In this document: positions 23,896-31,586 of the stretch, one piece after another
Layout of the letters: each line of letters starts with the position of its first letter
Numbering within the stretch: the stretch's first letter is position 1
Assembly (NCBI RefSeq): GCF_002210225.1
Contig: NZ_MWUJ01000026.1
Location: 1 to 33,126 of the forward strand
DNA length: 33,126 nucleotides
Direction of reading: 5' to 3'
Source: Geofilum rhodophaeum
GTDB lineage: Bacteria > Bacteroidota > Bacteroidia > Bacteroidales > Marinilabiliaceae
Made by a program: the position numbers and the translations under genes
Notes under the pieces: model-generated
Seen by the model: only the letters and a program-made list of their open reading frames with translations
Database searches by the model: none
Told to the model about the DNA's origin: nothing

Positions 23896-24444
23896 ATGAA
23901 TGAAGAAATTATTATAGCTGGTTTTGGGGGACAAGGGGTGCTTTCGATGGGTAAAATTTTGGCTTACTCGGGTGTGATGCAGGATATGGAGGTGTCGTGG
24001 ATGCCTTCTTATGGTCCGGAAATGCGCGGTGGAACGGCCAATGTTACGGTTATTCTGAGCGACAGTCGCATAAGTTCTCCCATTTTGAAAATGTACGATA
24101 CGGCCATTATTCTGAACCAGCAGTCGATGGATAAGTTTGAGCCTTTTGTTAAGCCTGGTGGTGTGCTGATTTACGATGGCAATGGGATTACCCGTCATCC
24201 TGAGCGCAAGGATATTCAAGTTTATCGGGTGGATGCGGCCGAGGAGGCAGCCCGTATGCAGAGTCCGAAGACTTTCAACATGATTGTGTTGGGTGGTTAT
24301 TTAAAGATCAAGCCTTTGGTGAGTCTGGATAATGTGATGCTGGGCCTCAAAAAGTCGTTGCCTGAGCGCCACCACCGTTTGCTGCCGATGAATCAGGCAG
24401 CTATTGAACGGGGTGGGGAGATTATTTACAAGGTGGAGGCTTAA
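23896..24444 (+). CDS. korC: 2-oxoacid:ferredoxin oxidoreductase, gamma subunit
   Basis: A 182-residue subunit of the POR gamma family: IIAGFGGQGVLSMGKILA at the N-terminus, SYGPEMRGGTANVTVILS and the MIVLGGYL motif. It binds CoA in the complex. Last gene of the operon; a bulged hairpin with a T5 run follows about 10 bases later, and the next gene is convergent. Confidence 0.94.
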   Translation: MNEEIIIAGFGGQGVLSMGKILAYSGVMQDMEVSWMPSYGPEMRGGTANVTVILSDSRISSPILKMYDTAIILNQQSMDKFEPFVKPGGVLIYDGNGITRHPERKDIQVYRVDAAEEAARMQSPKTFNMIVLGGYLKIKPLVSLDNVMLGLKKSLPERHHRLLPMNQAAIERGGEIIYKVEA

Positions 24445-24453
24445 GTCGGACCG

Positions 24454-24485
24454 CCACCAACCAGCCAGCGACTGGTGAGGCTTTT
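24454..24485 (+). terminator. Probable terminator of the korDABC operon
   Basis: accag (24460-24464) pairs with ctggt (24472-24476), flanked by a bulged gcc/ggc pair, followed by ttttt at 24482. Weak but correctly placed between convergent genes. Confidence 0.4.
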
Positions 24486-24511
24486 TGCGACGGATGAACC
24501 TGTTTTAAGGT

Positions 24512-25363
24512 TTATACCTCCAGCGTGCAGCCGCTGTAAAAGGTTTGTACTTGTTGTTGCATGACTTCTTTTAACAGGCCTTGTGCATGCTTGCCGGTAC
24601 AATGTCCGGTGATGAGTTGCATTTCAGGATAAGTTTTTAGTAATCCGCGGCCGAGGTCGCGGATTTCTTCGTTCAGCTCCCAGGCGCTGCTCTCGGTTTT
24701 GTTGGGGAGGTGGGCTCCGCCTATGCAGGCTTTGATTTTGTTGGTCTTGCAATAGGCGCTGCAGGCTTCAATGGTGTTGAGGAGTCCGTTGTGGGCGCAG
24801 CCGGAGAATACGATGAGTCCGTCACCTTCTTTTACGGCCAGGGCCATTTCGTGGTCGAAGGTGTCTGGCAGGCGTTTGCCGTCTCCATCCTGGGCGTACA
24901 GGGTGCTGTTGGCCCGCGGTTGGGGATGGTTTTGGGGCAGGTGGGTGACCAGGGCCAGGTTGTCGCTGAGCCATTGGCTTTGCTTGATGTAGCGTACTCT
25001 CGGGGCGTATTGTTCGAGTACCTGGTGCTGGAGGGTGATGTCGCGGGGACTTTCGTGCCGGTAGCTGTAGTATTTTTTGTGGCGTACCTGCTCGGATATC
25101 AGTACGGTGGCCTTGCTGTTTATCTGCAAAAAGGCTTCGAGTCCCCCGGTATGGTCTTTGTGTCCGTGGGATAGGAAAACGTAGTCGATGTCCTCCAGCT
25201 TAATGCCCAGTTTTTGGGCGTTTTCGATGAAGAGGGGACTGTTGCCGGTGTCGAGCAGCCAATGAAGGCCATCGGCCTGGAAGTGCATGCTGAGTCCGTG
25301 TTCGTGGTGCAGCTGGGCTTGTTGGGGGTGGGCTTCGTTGTCGATGAGCAGGGTAATTTTCAT
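24512..25363 (-). CDS. Metallo-beta-lactamase-fold hydrolase
   Basis: A 283-residue MBL-fold protein. The metal site HGHKDH is at residues 66-71 (His66, His68, Asp70, His71); GCAHNGLLN supplies the next histidine and TGHCTGKHA the last. The N-terminal LLIDNEA and WLLDTGNS fit the subgroup annotated as dihydropterin ribofuranosyl-aminobenzene phosphate synthase-like, but true function in bacteria is unclear. Convergent with korC; a terminator at 25397-25422 separates it from the peroxiredoxin gene upstream on the same strand. Cytoplasmic. Confidence 0.88.
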   Translation of the reverse strand: MKITLLIDNEAHPQQAQLHHEHGLSMHFQADGLHWLLDTGNSPLFIENAQKLGIKLEDIDYVFLSHGHKDHTGGLEAFLQINSKATVLISEQVRHKKYYSYRHESPRDITLQHQVLEQYAPRVRYIKQSQWLSDNLALVTHLPQNHPQPRANSTLYAQDGDGKRLPDTFDHEMALAVKEGDGLIVFSGCAHNGLLNTIEACSAYCKTNKIKACIGGAHLPNKTESSAWELNEEIRDLGRGLLKTYPEMQLITGHCTGKHAQGLLKEVMQQQVQTFYSGCTLEV

Positions 25364-25396
25364 TTTTAATTGGTTTTAGTTGGATAAAGGTACGAA

Positions 25397-25422
25397 AAAA
25401 CCCTCCGGGGTCGGAGGGTTTT
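25397..25422 (-). terminator. Perfect hairpin terminator after the peroxiredoxin gene
   Basis: aaaaccctcc and ggagggtttt are perfect inverted arms around ggggtc. On the minus strand the stem is followed by six T residues. It lies 78 bases after the peroxiredoxin stop and 34 bases before the MBL start. Confidence 0.88.
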
Positions 25423-25499
25423 AGGTAGACAAACAAAAGTTGTTCTGTTGCGGGAATTTTCGGTTTCGAAATGCCCTGGGGCAGCAGATTGTTCTTTTG

Positions 25500-26222
25500 T
25501 TATTTCTTCTGAATCTTCTTGAATACTTCTTCCTTAGCCAGGGGTTTGGTGCAGAAGAACCAGTCGTAGCACTTCATTTCACCTTCTTTACCTTCCATGC
25601 GGTTTTGGGCGGTTCCACAGCTGCCGGCGGTGGGTACAATTACATCGTCGCCCGGACGCCAGTCGGCCGGGGTGGCAATGTTGAAGGCGTCTGCGGTCTG
25701 CAGGGCAATAACGGCGCGCTTAAGTTCGTCGAAGTTACGGCCCATGGACAGGGGGTAGTAGATGATGGTGCGGATTTTGGCTTCGGGATCGATGATGAAG
25801 ACGGCGCGTACGGCTTTGGTGTTGCTTTCGCCGGGCTGTATCATGCCGTATTTGGACGATACTTCCATGGTGATGTCTTCGATCAGGGGGAAGGTGACTT
25901 CTACGTCCTTCATGCCTTTGTATTCGATTTTTTCTTTGATGGTGCGCAACCAGGCAATGTGGCTGTAAAGGCCGTCGACGGACAGGCCTACCAGTTCGGT
26001 GTTGAGTTCTTTAAAGTCCTTTTGCATGGTGGCAAAGGTCATGAACTCGGAGGTACACACGGGGGTGAAGTCGGCGGGGTGACTGAACAGAATGACCCAC
26101 TTGCCTTTGTAGTCGGCCGGGAAATTGATGATGCCCTGGGTGGTTTCTGCGGTAAACTCAGGTGCCGGGTCGCCAATGCGTGGCATGGCGTACACTTCTT
26201 GTTTTGTCTCTTCCATGATCAT
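25500..26222 (-). CDS. Prx6-type (archaeal-like) peroxiredoxin
   Basis: A 240-residue peroxiredoxin of the Prx6 group. Peroxidatic Cys56 is in SHPADFTPVCTSEF; the long C-terminal part contains Cys202, Cys218 and Cys224 (AGSCGT, MKCYDWFFC), as in archaeal thioredoxin peroxidases in which C-terminal cysteines take part in resolution. Differs clearly from the AhpC at 17583, so the genome has two peroxiredoxin classes in this window. ATGs at residues 1 and 3 are both possible starts. Single-gene transcript with its own -7 box and terminator. Confidence 0.93.
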   Translation of the reverse strand: MIMEETKQEVYAMPRIGDPAPEFTAETTQGIINFPADYKGKWVILFSHPADFTPVCTSEFMTFATMQKDFKELNTELVGLSVDGLYSHIAWLRTIKEKIEYKGMKDVEVTFPLIEDITMEVSSKYGMIQPGESNTKAVRAVFIIDPEAKIRTIIYYPLSMGRNFDELKRAVIALQTADAFNIATPADWRPGDDVIVPTAGSCGTAQNRMEGKEGEMKCYDWFFCTKPLAKEEVFKKIQKK

Positions 26223-26278
26223 TTAATTTATAGGTTAACGATGAATTGAATGTGTGTGTTTTGTTATGAGCAAATGTT

Positions 26279-26286
26279 CAAAATTA
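26279..26286 (-). promoter_or_regulatory. -7 box of the Prx6-type gene
   Basis: Minus-strand TAATTTTG matches TAnnTTTG 56 bases before the start codon. No clear -33. The operator palindrome seen at perR is not present here. Confidence 0.45.
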
Positions 26287-26388
26287 TATCGATTAAGACA
26301 AATCTTTTTAATCACTTGAATTTATGGGGCATTGCAAATTCCTATAAAAGGAGTAGGTTGTCCTAAATACTTGTCGTACTGATTTTAA

Positions 26389-29049
26389 TCAGAATTTTAG
26401 GGTGTACTTGAAGTAGGGGATGGGGAAGGGGAAGAGACTGAGTTGTTTGAGCTGACGTGTGGCGGCTCCGGCGTCGCTGCTGCTGTTGTCGGCAAAATAC
26501 AGTACAAAGGGGTTTTGACGCCCGTAAACGTTGATGAGTCCCACACTCCAGATGCGCTGGGTTCTTGTTCTTTGTTTGTAAAAATTGAAGCCGATGTCGA
26601 GTCGGTGAAAGGCCGGCATGCGCAGGCCGTTGATGGCGGTGGCATTTTCGGAGAAGCCGCCCTGACCGGATGGTTGCAGGTGGGGATAGTCGGGGGCGTA
26701 GTATTTTTCTACCGGTAGGGTCACCGGGGTGCCGCTGCCGTACTGCCACATGAGTCCCCCGTCGGTCCGTTCACTAAAGCGGTAGCTGAGCGAAAGATTG
26801 AAGTCGTGTCGCCGGTCGAACCTTGCAGGAAAGGCTTGTCCCTTGTTCAGTTGGGGGTAGGTATTGGTGGTTTTGGCCAGGGTATAGCCGGCCCAACCGG
26901 TGAGTGCGCCCCGGGTTTTGCGCAGGAGCAGTTCGAGACCATAGGATTCGCCATAGCCACTGGTCAGTTTGTCTTCCCAGTCGGTGCTGTAATCGAAAAA
27001 TCCGGTGCTTTCTTTGTAGTGCAGCAGATGGTCAAGCTCTTTGTAGTAAAGGTCGAGGTTTAAGCTGTACATTCCGTCCTTACTCAGGTAGTGGTTAAGG
27101 CCCAAATTGTATTGAACGGAACTTTGCGGTGGGATGCGGTCGGTCACCGGCAGCCATAGGTCGGTAGGCAGGGCTACGTTGGAGGAACTGACCAGGTGAA
27201 TGTATTGGGACATGCGTGTGTATCCGGCACGCAGCGAACTGGTGGTGCTGAGCCGGTAATTGAGCCCCAGTCGGGGCTCAATGGAGTGGTAGTTTTCCTG
27301 GCCGCCCGAAAAAATGACGGTGCGCAATCCGGCATTGATGCGCAGTTTTTCGCGTAAAGTCCATTCGTCCTCCAGGTAAAGGTGGTTTTCCCATCCTGTA
27401 AGATTAATTTCTCCGATGGTGGTTTCTACCTGACCTTCTGAACTGCTGTCTTCCTGCACCACATCGATGCCTGGATTGAAGTCGTGCCGAATGGCCCCGA
27501 GTCCAAATTTGATCAGGTGGTTGTTGCGCGGGTAATAATCGAAATCGACCTTGAGTCCATAGTCGCGTATGCCGCTCATATAGCGTTGTTCAAAGGAATC
27601 CCAGTTGTTTTCGATGCGGTTGTTGCGTTGCACACCAATAAAGAAGCGGTAATCGGAATAGGTGCCTGTGACATTGGCAAAGAGTTTTGGGTTGATGAGG
27701 TAGTTCCAGCGCAGTCCCGTTACCAGGTTGCCCCATCCTGCGTCGTTTTGGTCGCTGAGCGTACCCTGGCCCACACCATTGTTTCCGGCATCATCGGGAC
27801 GTTGAAAGTTGTAGTTGGTAAAGTACTTGTCGCGTCCCCAGTAAAAGTTCAGATAGAGGCGGTGCCGTTCGTTGATGCGGTGGTTGTATTTGCCGTTGAG
27901 GTCGAAGAAGTAGTAATTGGTGCTTTCGTCGTTGCCCCGTTGCGCCAGTTCGGCTATCAGGTCGAGGTAGGTGCGCCGGAAGGAAAGGGCAAAGCCGGAA
28001 ACGTCTTTTTTTACGGGGCCGTCGAGACTTAGTCCCGACGACAACAAACCCAGGTTGAGGGTGCCTTGCAGTTTGTCGTTGTTGCCCTCGAACATGCGGA
28101 TGTCGATGACCGAGGAGAGGCGTCCCCCATAGCGCGCCGGGAAGGCGCCTTTGTAAACTTCGGCGTGCTTTACTGCATCGGCATTGAAAATGGAAAAGAA
28201 GCCCAGGAGGTGTCCGATGTTATAAACAGGAACGTCGTCGAGCAAAATGAGGTTCTGGTCGGGCCCCCCGCCCCTTACATAAAGGCCGCTGAACCCTTCG
28301 CTTCCACCCTGAATGCCGGGCAGCATTTGAATGTTTTTTACCAAATCGGTTTCCCCCAAAAGGGCTGGGGTCTGACGAATTTCCTGTACCGGAATGAGGG
28401 TAGAGCCCATGGGGGTGGTATAGCGCAAATCGCGTGGGCGAGGGGCTTCTACTTGAATTTCGCTAAGGAGGAGGGTGCCCTGCAGGCGAAAATTCATCAC
28501 CGTGTCGGCTTGTAGATTCAGTTCGATAGTCTGTCCGCTGTAGCCGACGTAGGAAGCTCTGAGGCGATGATGACCCACAGGCAGGTGGAGTGAAAAGTAG
28601 CCGAAGTTGTTGCTGACGGTTCCTTTTCCGGTCTGTGGGTCGTAAATATTGGCGGCCGGAAGGGTTTCACCGCTTTGTCGGTCAACGACAAAGCCACTCA
28701 CCCGATAGCTGTATTCGTCGGGATTCAGGGGGCGTAAAACGATGCGCTGGTCGCGCACGGTATGTGCAAAGGGGCAGTCGGCAAACAGCTCATTGAGATG
28801 TTGCAGCAGACTTTGGGTGCTTTTTTGCTGGCGGTGTACCTCCTTTAGGCACATGCGGTTGCTGTAGCTGATGGTCCACCCCGATGCCTTTTCCAGTTCT
28901 TCGATGAGCTGACGGGTGCTGCCTTGGGTGGGATGGAGGGTGACTGTAGGCGTGGGGTCCTCCTGAGCCAGCAATGAAAAAGAGGTTGCTCCGAATAACA
29001 GAACAACCCCAAGTAGTATGTTGATGATATGTTTTATCTCTGTTTTCAA
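26389..29049 (-). CDS. TonB-dependent receptor with STN signalling domain
   Basis: An 886-residue outer-membrane receptor. Residues 1-29 are a signal peptide. Residues 35-112 form a secretin/TonB N-terminal (STN) domain (STRQLIEELEKASGWTISYS) that signals to FecR-type anti-sigma factors. Residues 117-195 are a carboxypeptidase-regulatory-like repeat (VSGFVVDRQSGETLPAANI). The plug follows at about 205-330 (GLYVRGGGPDQNLILLDDVPVYN, shown in part: YVRGGGPDQN), then the 22-strand barrel ending in FKYTLKF. No SusD partner gene is next to it, so it is not a classic SusCD pair; the substrate may be a siderophore, a peptide or another small molecule. Last gene of the sigma/FecR operon, 30 bases after fecR. 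Confidence 0.93.
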   Translation of the reverse strand: MKTEIKHIINILLGVVLLFGATSFSLLAQEDPTPTVTLHPTQGSTRQLIEELEKASGWTISYSNRMCLKEVHRQQKSTQSLLQHLNELFADCPFAHTVRDQRIVLRPLNPDEYSYRVSGFVVDRQSGETLPAANIYDPQTGKGTVSNNFGYFSLHLPVGHHRLRASYVGYSGQTIELNLQADTVMNFRLQGTLLLSEIQVEAPRPRDLRYTTPMGSTLIPVQEIRQTPALLGETDLVKNIQMLPGIQGGSEGFSGLYVRGGGPDQNLILLDDVPVYNIGHLLGFFSIFNADAVKHAEVYKGAFPARYGGRLSSVIDIRMFEGNNDKLQGTLNLGLLSSGLSLDGPVKKDVSGFALSFRRTYLDLIAELAQRGNDESTNYYFFDLNGKYNHRINERHRLYLNFYWGRDKYFTNYNFQRPDDAGNNGVGQGTLSDQNDAGWGNLVTGLRWNYLINPKLFANVTGTYSDYRFFIGVQRNNRIENNWDSFEQRYMSGIRDYGLKVDFDYYPRNNHLIKFGLGAIRHDFNPGIDVVQEDSSSEGQVETTIGEINLTGWENHLYLEDEWTLREKLRINAGLRTVIFSGGQENYHSIEPRLGLNYRLSTTSSLRAGYTRMSQYIHLVSSSNVALPTDLWLPVTDRIPPQSSVQYNLGLNHYLSKDGMYSLNLDLYYKELDHLLHYKESTGFFDYSTDWEDKLTSGYGESYGLELLLRKTRGALTGWAGYTLAKTTNTYPQLNKGQAFPARFDRRHDFNLSLSYRFSERTDGGLMWQYGSGTPVTLPVEKYYAPDYPHLQPSGQGGFSENATAINGLRMPAFHRLDIGFNFYKQRTRTQRIWSVGLINVYGRQNPFVLYFADNSSSDAGAATRQLKQLSLFPFPIPYFKYTLKF

Positions 29050-29079
29050 GCGGGGGTGTTTAGCAATAAACCCCCTAAA

Positions 29080-30033
29080 TTAGTTAGAGATAATTAAAAC
29101 ATCATTGTTCAAAGTAAAGTTTTTTTGAAAGTGTACCTGCAGTTCGTTGGTAATCATCTCCAGGCTTTCGTTTTTGAAGCGGGTGGTAACCAATATCTCG
29201 CTGCCTTCTTCTATGCGGAAGGATTTGATTTCCGGGAAGTGGCGGGTGAGTGCAGTGGCTATTTCACTGAGCGAAGCTTTGTCGAAGTCGAGTTCTCCTG
29301 TTTTCCAGGACAAAAAGTTTTGGTTGGTGACTTGCCCTTTTCCAAGAACTCGGGGGCCGGCAAGTGCCCATTCGCCTTGGTTGACGATGGTCGATTCGCG
29401 TTTGTTCGACAGACTTACGCTGCCTTCGGTAACGTTTAATTCTACTACCTCGCTGTTGTTGTTTAGGTGGAAGGCGGTTCCGACGACTTTTACGGTGACG
29501 GGACCGGCATCTACACTAAAGGGCTTGTTGTTATCGGGACGTACTTCAAAATAACCTTCCCCGTTAAGGGCGACATAGCGCTCGTTTTGGCCAAAGGCGG
29601 ATTTGAATTTTAAGGAGGAGTTCCGGTTCAGAAACACGATGCTGGCATCGGGCAGCACCAGGGAGTCTGCTGTGGCGCCGGTTTCAAATACCACCCAGCG
29701 GCCGTAGCCGGGAATATTCCAATACAGGTATAAGCCCGAAGAAACAGTCAAAAACACGAGCGCTACTGCAGCAATACGCATTAAAAAGCGTACAGGACTC
29801 TGGTAGGTGGTTTTTACAAAGCCCATTCGTTGACGCAGGGTTTGCCAATCGGCCTCTTTGGTCGAAGCCGAAAGGGCCGACTGTTCCCAAATGAAGCGGT
29901 ACTCCTGGTAGCTTTGTTTGAAAGCGCCGTCTGTCTTTAATTTCAATTCAACTTCCTCTCGTTCCTGGGCGTTACAGGTTCCGCTGAGGTAACGAATAAG
30001 CAGATCGTCGTTGTTGTGGTCTACGGGTTTCAT
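29080..30033 (-). CDS. FecR-family anti-sigma factor
   Basis: A 317-residue inner-membrane regulator. Residues 1-80 are cytoplasmic and would bind the sigma factor (LLIRYLSGTCNAQEREEVE). One transmembrane helix is at 84-103. The periplasmic FecR domain covers about 115-210 (LPDASIVFLNRNSSLKF, GEGYFEV, GTAFHL), and a C-terminal STN-like region at 245-317 would contact the receptor. Sits between the sigma factor and the receptor, as usual. A 60-residue gene precedes it by 20 bases. Confidence 0.94.
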   Translation of the reverse strand: MKPVDHNNDDLLIRYLSGTCNAQEREEVELKLKTDGAFKQSYQEYRFIWEQSALSASTKEADWQTLRQRMGFVKTTYQSPVRFLMRIAAVALVFLTVSSGLYLYWNIPGYGRWVVFETGATADSLVLPDASIVFLNRNSSLKFKSAFGQNERYVALNGEGYFEVRPDNNKPFSVDAGPVTVKVVGTAFHLNNNSEVVELNVTEGSVSLSNKRESTIVNQGEWALAGPRVLGKGQVTNQNFLSWKTGELDFDKASLSEIATALTRHFPEIKSFRIEEGSEILVTTRFKNESLEMITNELQVHFQKNFTLNNDVLIISN

Positions 30034-30053
30034 TCTGCAATATTTGGGTACTA

Positions 30054-30236
30054 CTAACGAAACTGAACAACCGAGAAGATGTTGGGTGCTTCCTCGGCCA
30101 TGGTTTCGGCATTTGCGGTTAGGCTTTCCTGAGCAGCTTTTTGCTCGTCGGCTGCCAGTGTGTTCACGGTACTGGGCTGTTGCTCTTCGGGAAGCGTGCC
30201 AAACATTTCTGAAATCAGTTGTAACAGGAATTCCAT
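30054..30236 (-). CDS. Small hypothetical protein within the sigma/FecR operon
   Basis: A 60-residue frame, MEFLLQLISEMFGTLPEEQ at its start, between the sigma factor (ends 30323) and fecR (starts 30033). It is acidic, Ala/Glu/Gln-rich with a hydrophobic N-terminal helix and no signal peptide or known motif. It fills an intergenic gap that is unusually long for this kind of operon, starts with ATG and sits on the operon strand. Two short palindromes lie just before it. Could be a real small regulator or an accident; I do not recognise it. Confidence 0.45.
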   Translation of the reverse strand: MEFLLQLISEMFGTLPEEQQPSTVNTLAADEQKAAQESLTANAETMAEEAPNIFSVVQFR

Positions 30237-30252
30237 AATACTTGCTTTAGAT

Positions 30253-30283
30253 GGTTAAAATAACCGTTCGTCCTAAATAGGAC
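30253..30283 (-). promoter_or_regulatory. Two adjacent small palindromes before the 60-residue gene
   Basis: ggtta-aaa-taacc (30253-30265) and gtccta-aa-taggac (30270-30283) are perfect inverted repeats four bases apart, between the sigma stop and the small gene. They may be an operator or RNA hairpins in the operon transcript. Neither is followed by a T run. Confidence 0.4.
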
Positions 30284-30322
30284 AATCGAAAATGGTGCTG
30301 CACGTATCGTGCCCGTATAAAA

Positions 30323-30919
30323 TTATTGGAAAAGGACCAATAGAGAGGCCAGTAAAGCAGGCAGAATCTGGTGTTGCGCCAATTCCTCACGCAGTCGCCT
30401 GAGTGCCTTACTTATTTGTGTTTCAACGGTGCGTTTTGAAAGTTGCAGCTGTTCGGCGATGTCCTGATTGCTGAGTCCCTCATGCCTGCTCATTACAAAG
30501 ATGCGCCGGCATTGTTCGGGCAGACCGGCCACGGTCTGGTCGATGATGTGTTGGAGGTCGTTGAGTTCCAGTTCGTCTGCAGCCTCAGTATAGCCATCGC
30601 TGCTTTTCAGGATGATTTCGTGGTGTCCGTCTTTCATCTTCTCGCGCTTAATTTCGTTGAGGCAACGATTTTTTACGCTTTGATAAAGGTGGGCGTTGAA
30701 GCTGGTGTGGATGTCGAGATCTTTTCTTTTGTCGAAAATCAGCACAAATACGTCCTGCACCACGGAACGGGCCAGGTCGATATCGAGCAACATGCGGTTG
30801 GCATACACGACCAGCGGCTGATAGTAACGGTCGAACAGCATACGATAAAAACGTTCTTCTCCTCTCTTGAGGCCATTCAGCAGTAGGGCTTCTTCGGCGG
30901 GAGGTGTTTTATGCAACAT
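30323..30919 (-). CDS. ECF RNA polymerase sigma factor (FecI-like)
   Basis: A 198-residue ECF sigma factor. Region 2 covers about residues 25-90 (FYRMLFDRYYQPLVVYANRM, DVFVLIFDKR), and region 4 about 130-185 (LPEQCRRIFVMSRHEGLSNQ, IAEQLQLSKRTVETQISKAL). A hydrophobic C-terminal tail (LPALLASLLVLFQ) is a common feature of the Bacteroidota family. First gene of the sigma, small protein, FecR, TonB receptor operon; expected to be held by FecR and released when the receptor is occupied, then to transcribe this or a related locus. Confidence 0.94.
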   Translation of the reverse strand: MLHKTPPAEEALLLNGLKRGEERFYRMLFDRYYQPLVVYANRMLLDIDLARSVVQDVFVLIFDKRKDLDIHTSFNAHLYQSVKNRCLNEIKREKMKDGHHEIILKSSDGYTEAADELELNDLQHIIDQTVAGLPEQCRRIFVMSRHEGLSNQDIAEQLQLSKRTVETQISKALRRLREELAQHQILPALLASLLVLFQ

Positions 30920-30985
30920 GCTGTTTTGTCGAGTTTCTTATTATTGTATGATGTATTGCTATACCTTACGGTTGCGCTTACCTTA

Positions 30986-30993
30986 CAAAAATA
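30986..30993 (-). promoter_or_regulatory. Possible -7 box of the sigma factor operon
   Basis: Minus-strand TATTTTTG matches TAnnTTTG 66 bases before the sigma start. The gene-free stretch 30920-31267 holds this and the divergent tRNA promoter; nothing else is seen in it. Confidence 0.4.
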
Positions 30994-31206
30994 GTGCTTT
31001 TTATACAGTTGAGACGCTGAAAGGGCTATTTTGGTTGAATATTGCACTCCAAATGTGCCTTTGGGCACTTGAAGTGTTGAGGCGGGTTGGGTCAGGTGTA
31101 GAATTTTGGTGCAGATGGCGTGGTGACTTGTTGTTGATTTAAACAGTATTAGCCCCGAAATGGTTGACAGTCCCTATTTTTTTTGATTTTTTTATCGGGA
31201 AAGGCG

Positions 31207-31237
31207 TTGGCGGGATAGCTAAAAGTTTTTATCTTTG
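31207..31237 (+). promoter_or_regulatory. Promoter of tRNA-Pro
   Basis: TTG at 31207-31209 and TATCTTTG at 31230-31237 are separated by 20 bases, a consensus Bacteroidota promoter. The tRNA begins 30 bases after the -7 box. Confidence 0.75.
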
Positions 31238-31267
31238 CCCCGTCTTAATCAGAAAGACAATAGAGCT

Positions 31268-31342
31268 CGGGATGTAGCTCAGTCCGGTTAGAGTACCCGT
31301 CTGGGGGGCGGGGGGTCGGAAGTTCGAATCTTCTCATCCCGA
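31268..31342 (+). tRNA. tRNA-Pro (anticodon GGG)
   Basis: Cloverleaf by hand: acceptor cgggatg (31268-31274) pairs with catcccg (31335-31341); D arm gctc/gagt; anticodon stem cccgt/gcggg around loop ctggggg, anticodon GGG at 31303-31305; T arm ggaag-ttcgaat-cttct. Discriminator A at 31342; no CCA is encoded. A terminator follows at once. Confidence 0.95.
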
Positions 31343-31344
31343 CA

Positions 31345-31379
31345 AAAAAGGGTTAGCACTTTTAGTGTTAATCCTTTTT
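31345..31379 (+). terminator. Terminator after tRNA-Pro
   Basis: aaaaagggttagca and tgttaatccttttt pair with two wobble positions around a short loop, ending in a T5 run. Confidence 0.75.
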
Positions 31380-31465
31380 GCTTTACTTCTCTATAATGTT
31401 ATGTTATAAGGATGTGTCTTGTTGGTACTTGTCCTTAAAATGTTATCCCCTTGTCTGAACTGGAA

Positions 31466-31494
31466 TTTGCGTACATGTTGTTCAAATATTTTTG
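31466..31494 (+). promoter_or_regulatory. Candidate promoter of the YDG-repeat protein gene
   Basis: TTTG at 31466-31469 and TATTTTTG at 31487-31494 with 17 bases between them, about 90 bases before the ATG at 31587. Spacing is a little short. Confidence 0.45.
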
Positions 31495-31586
31495 TGAAAT
31501 CTAGTTTAACAAGATTGAAACAAATCGGACAAAGTTGTCGTAAATAAGGCTTTTGATTCTAATAAATAATTAGGGAGAGAAAGCGT

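Noticed and set aside
21713-24444. Indolepyruvate oxidoreductase (IorAB)
   Set aside because: IorA is a large fused subunit; here there are four separate subunits in the delta-alpha-beta-gamma order.
26380-26393. ctgatt-tt-aatcag hairpin at the end of the receptor gene as a terminator
   Set aside because: It overlaps the stop codon, is AT-rich and short, and has no following T run on the minus strand.
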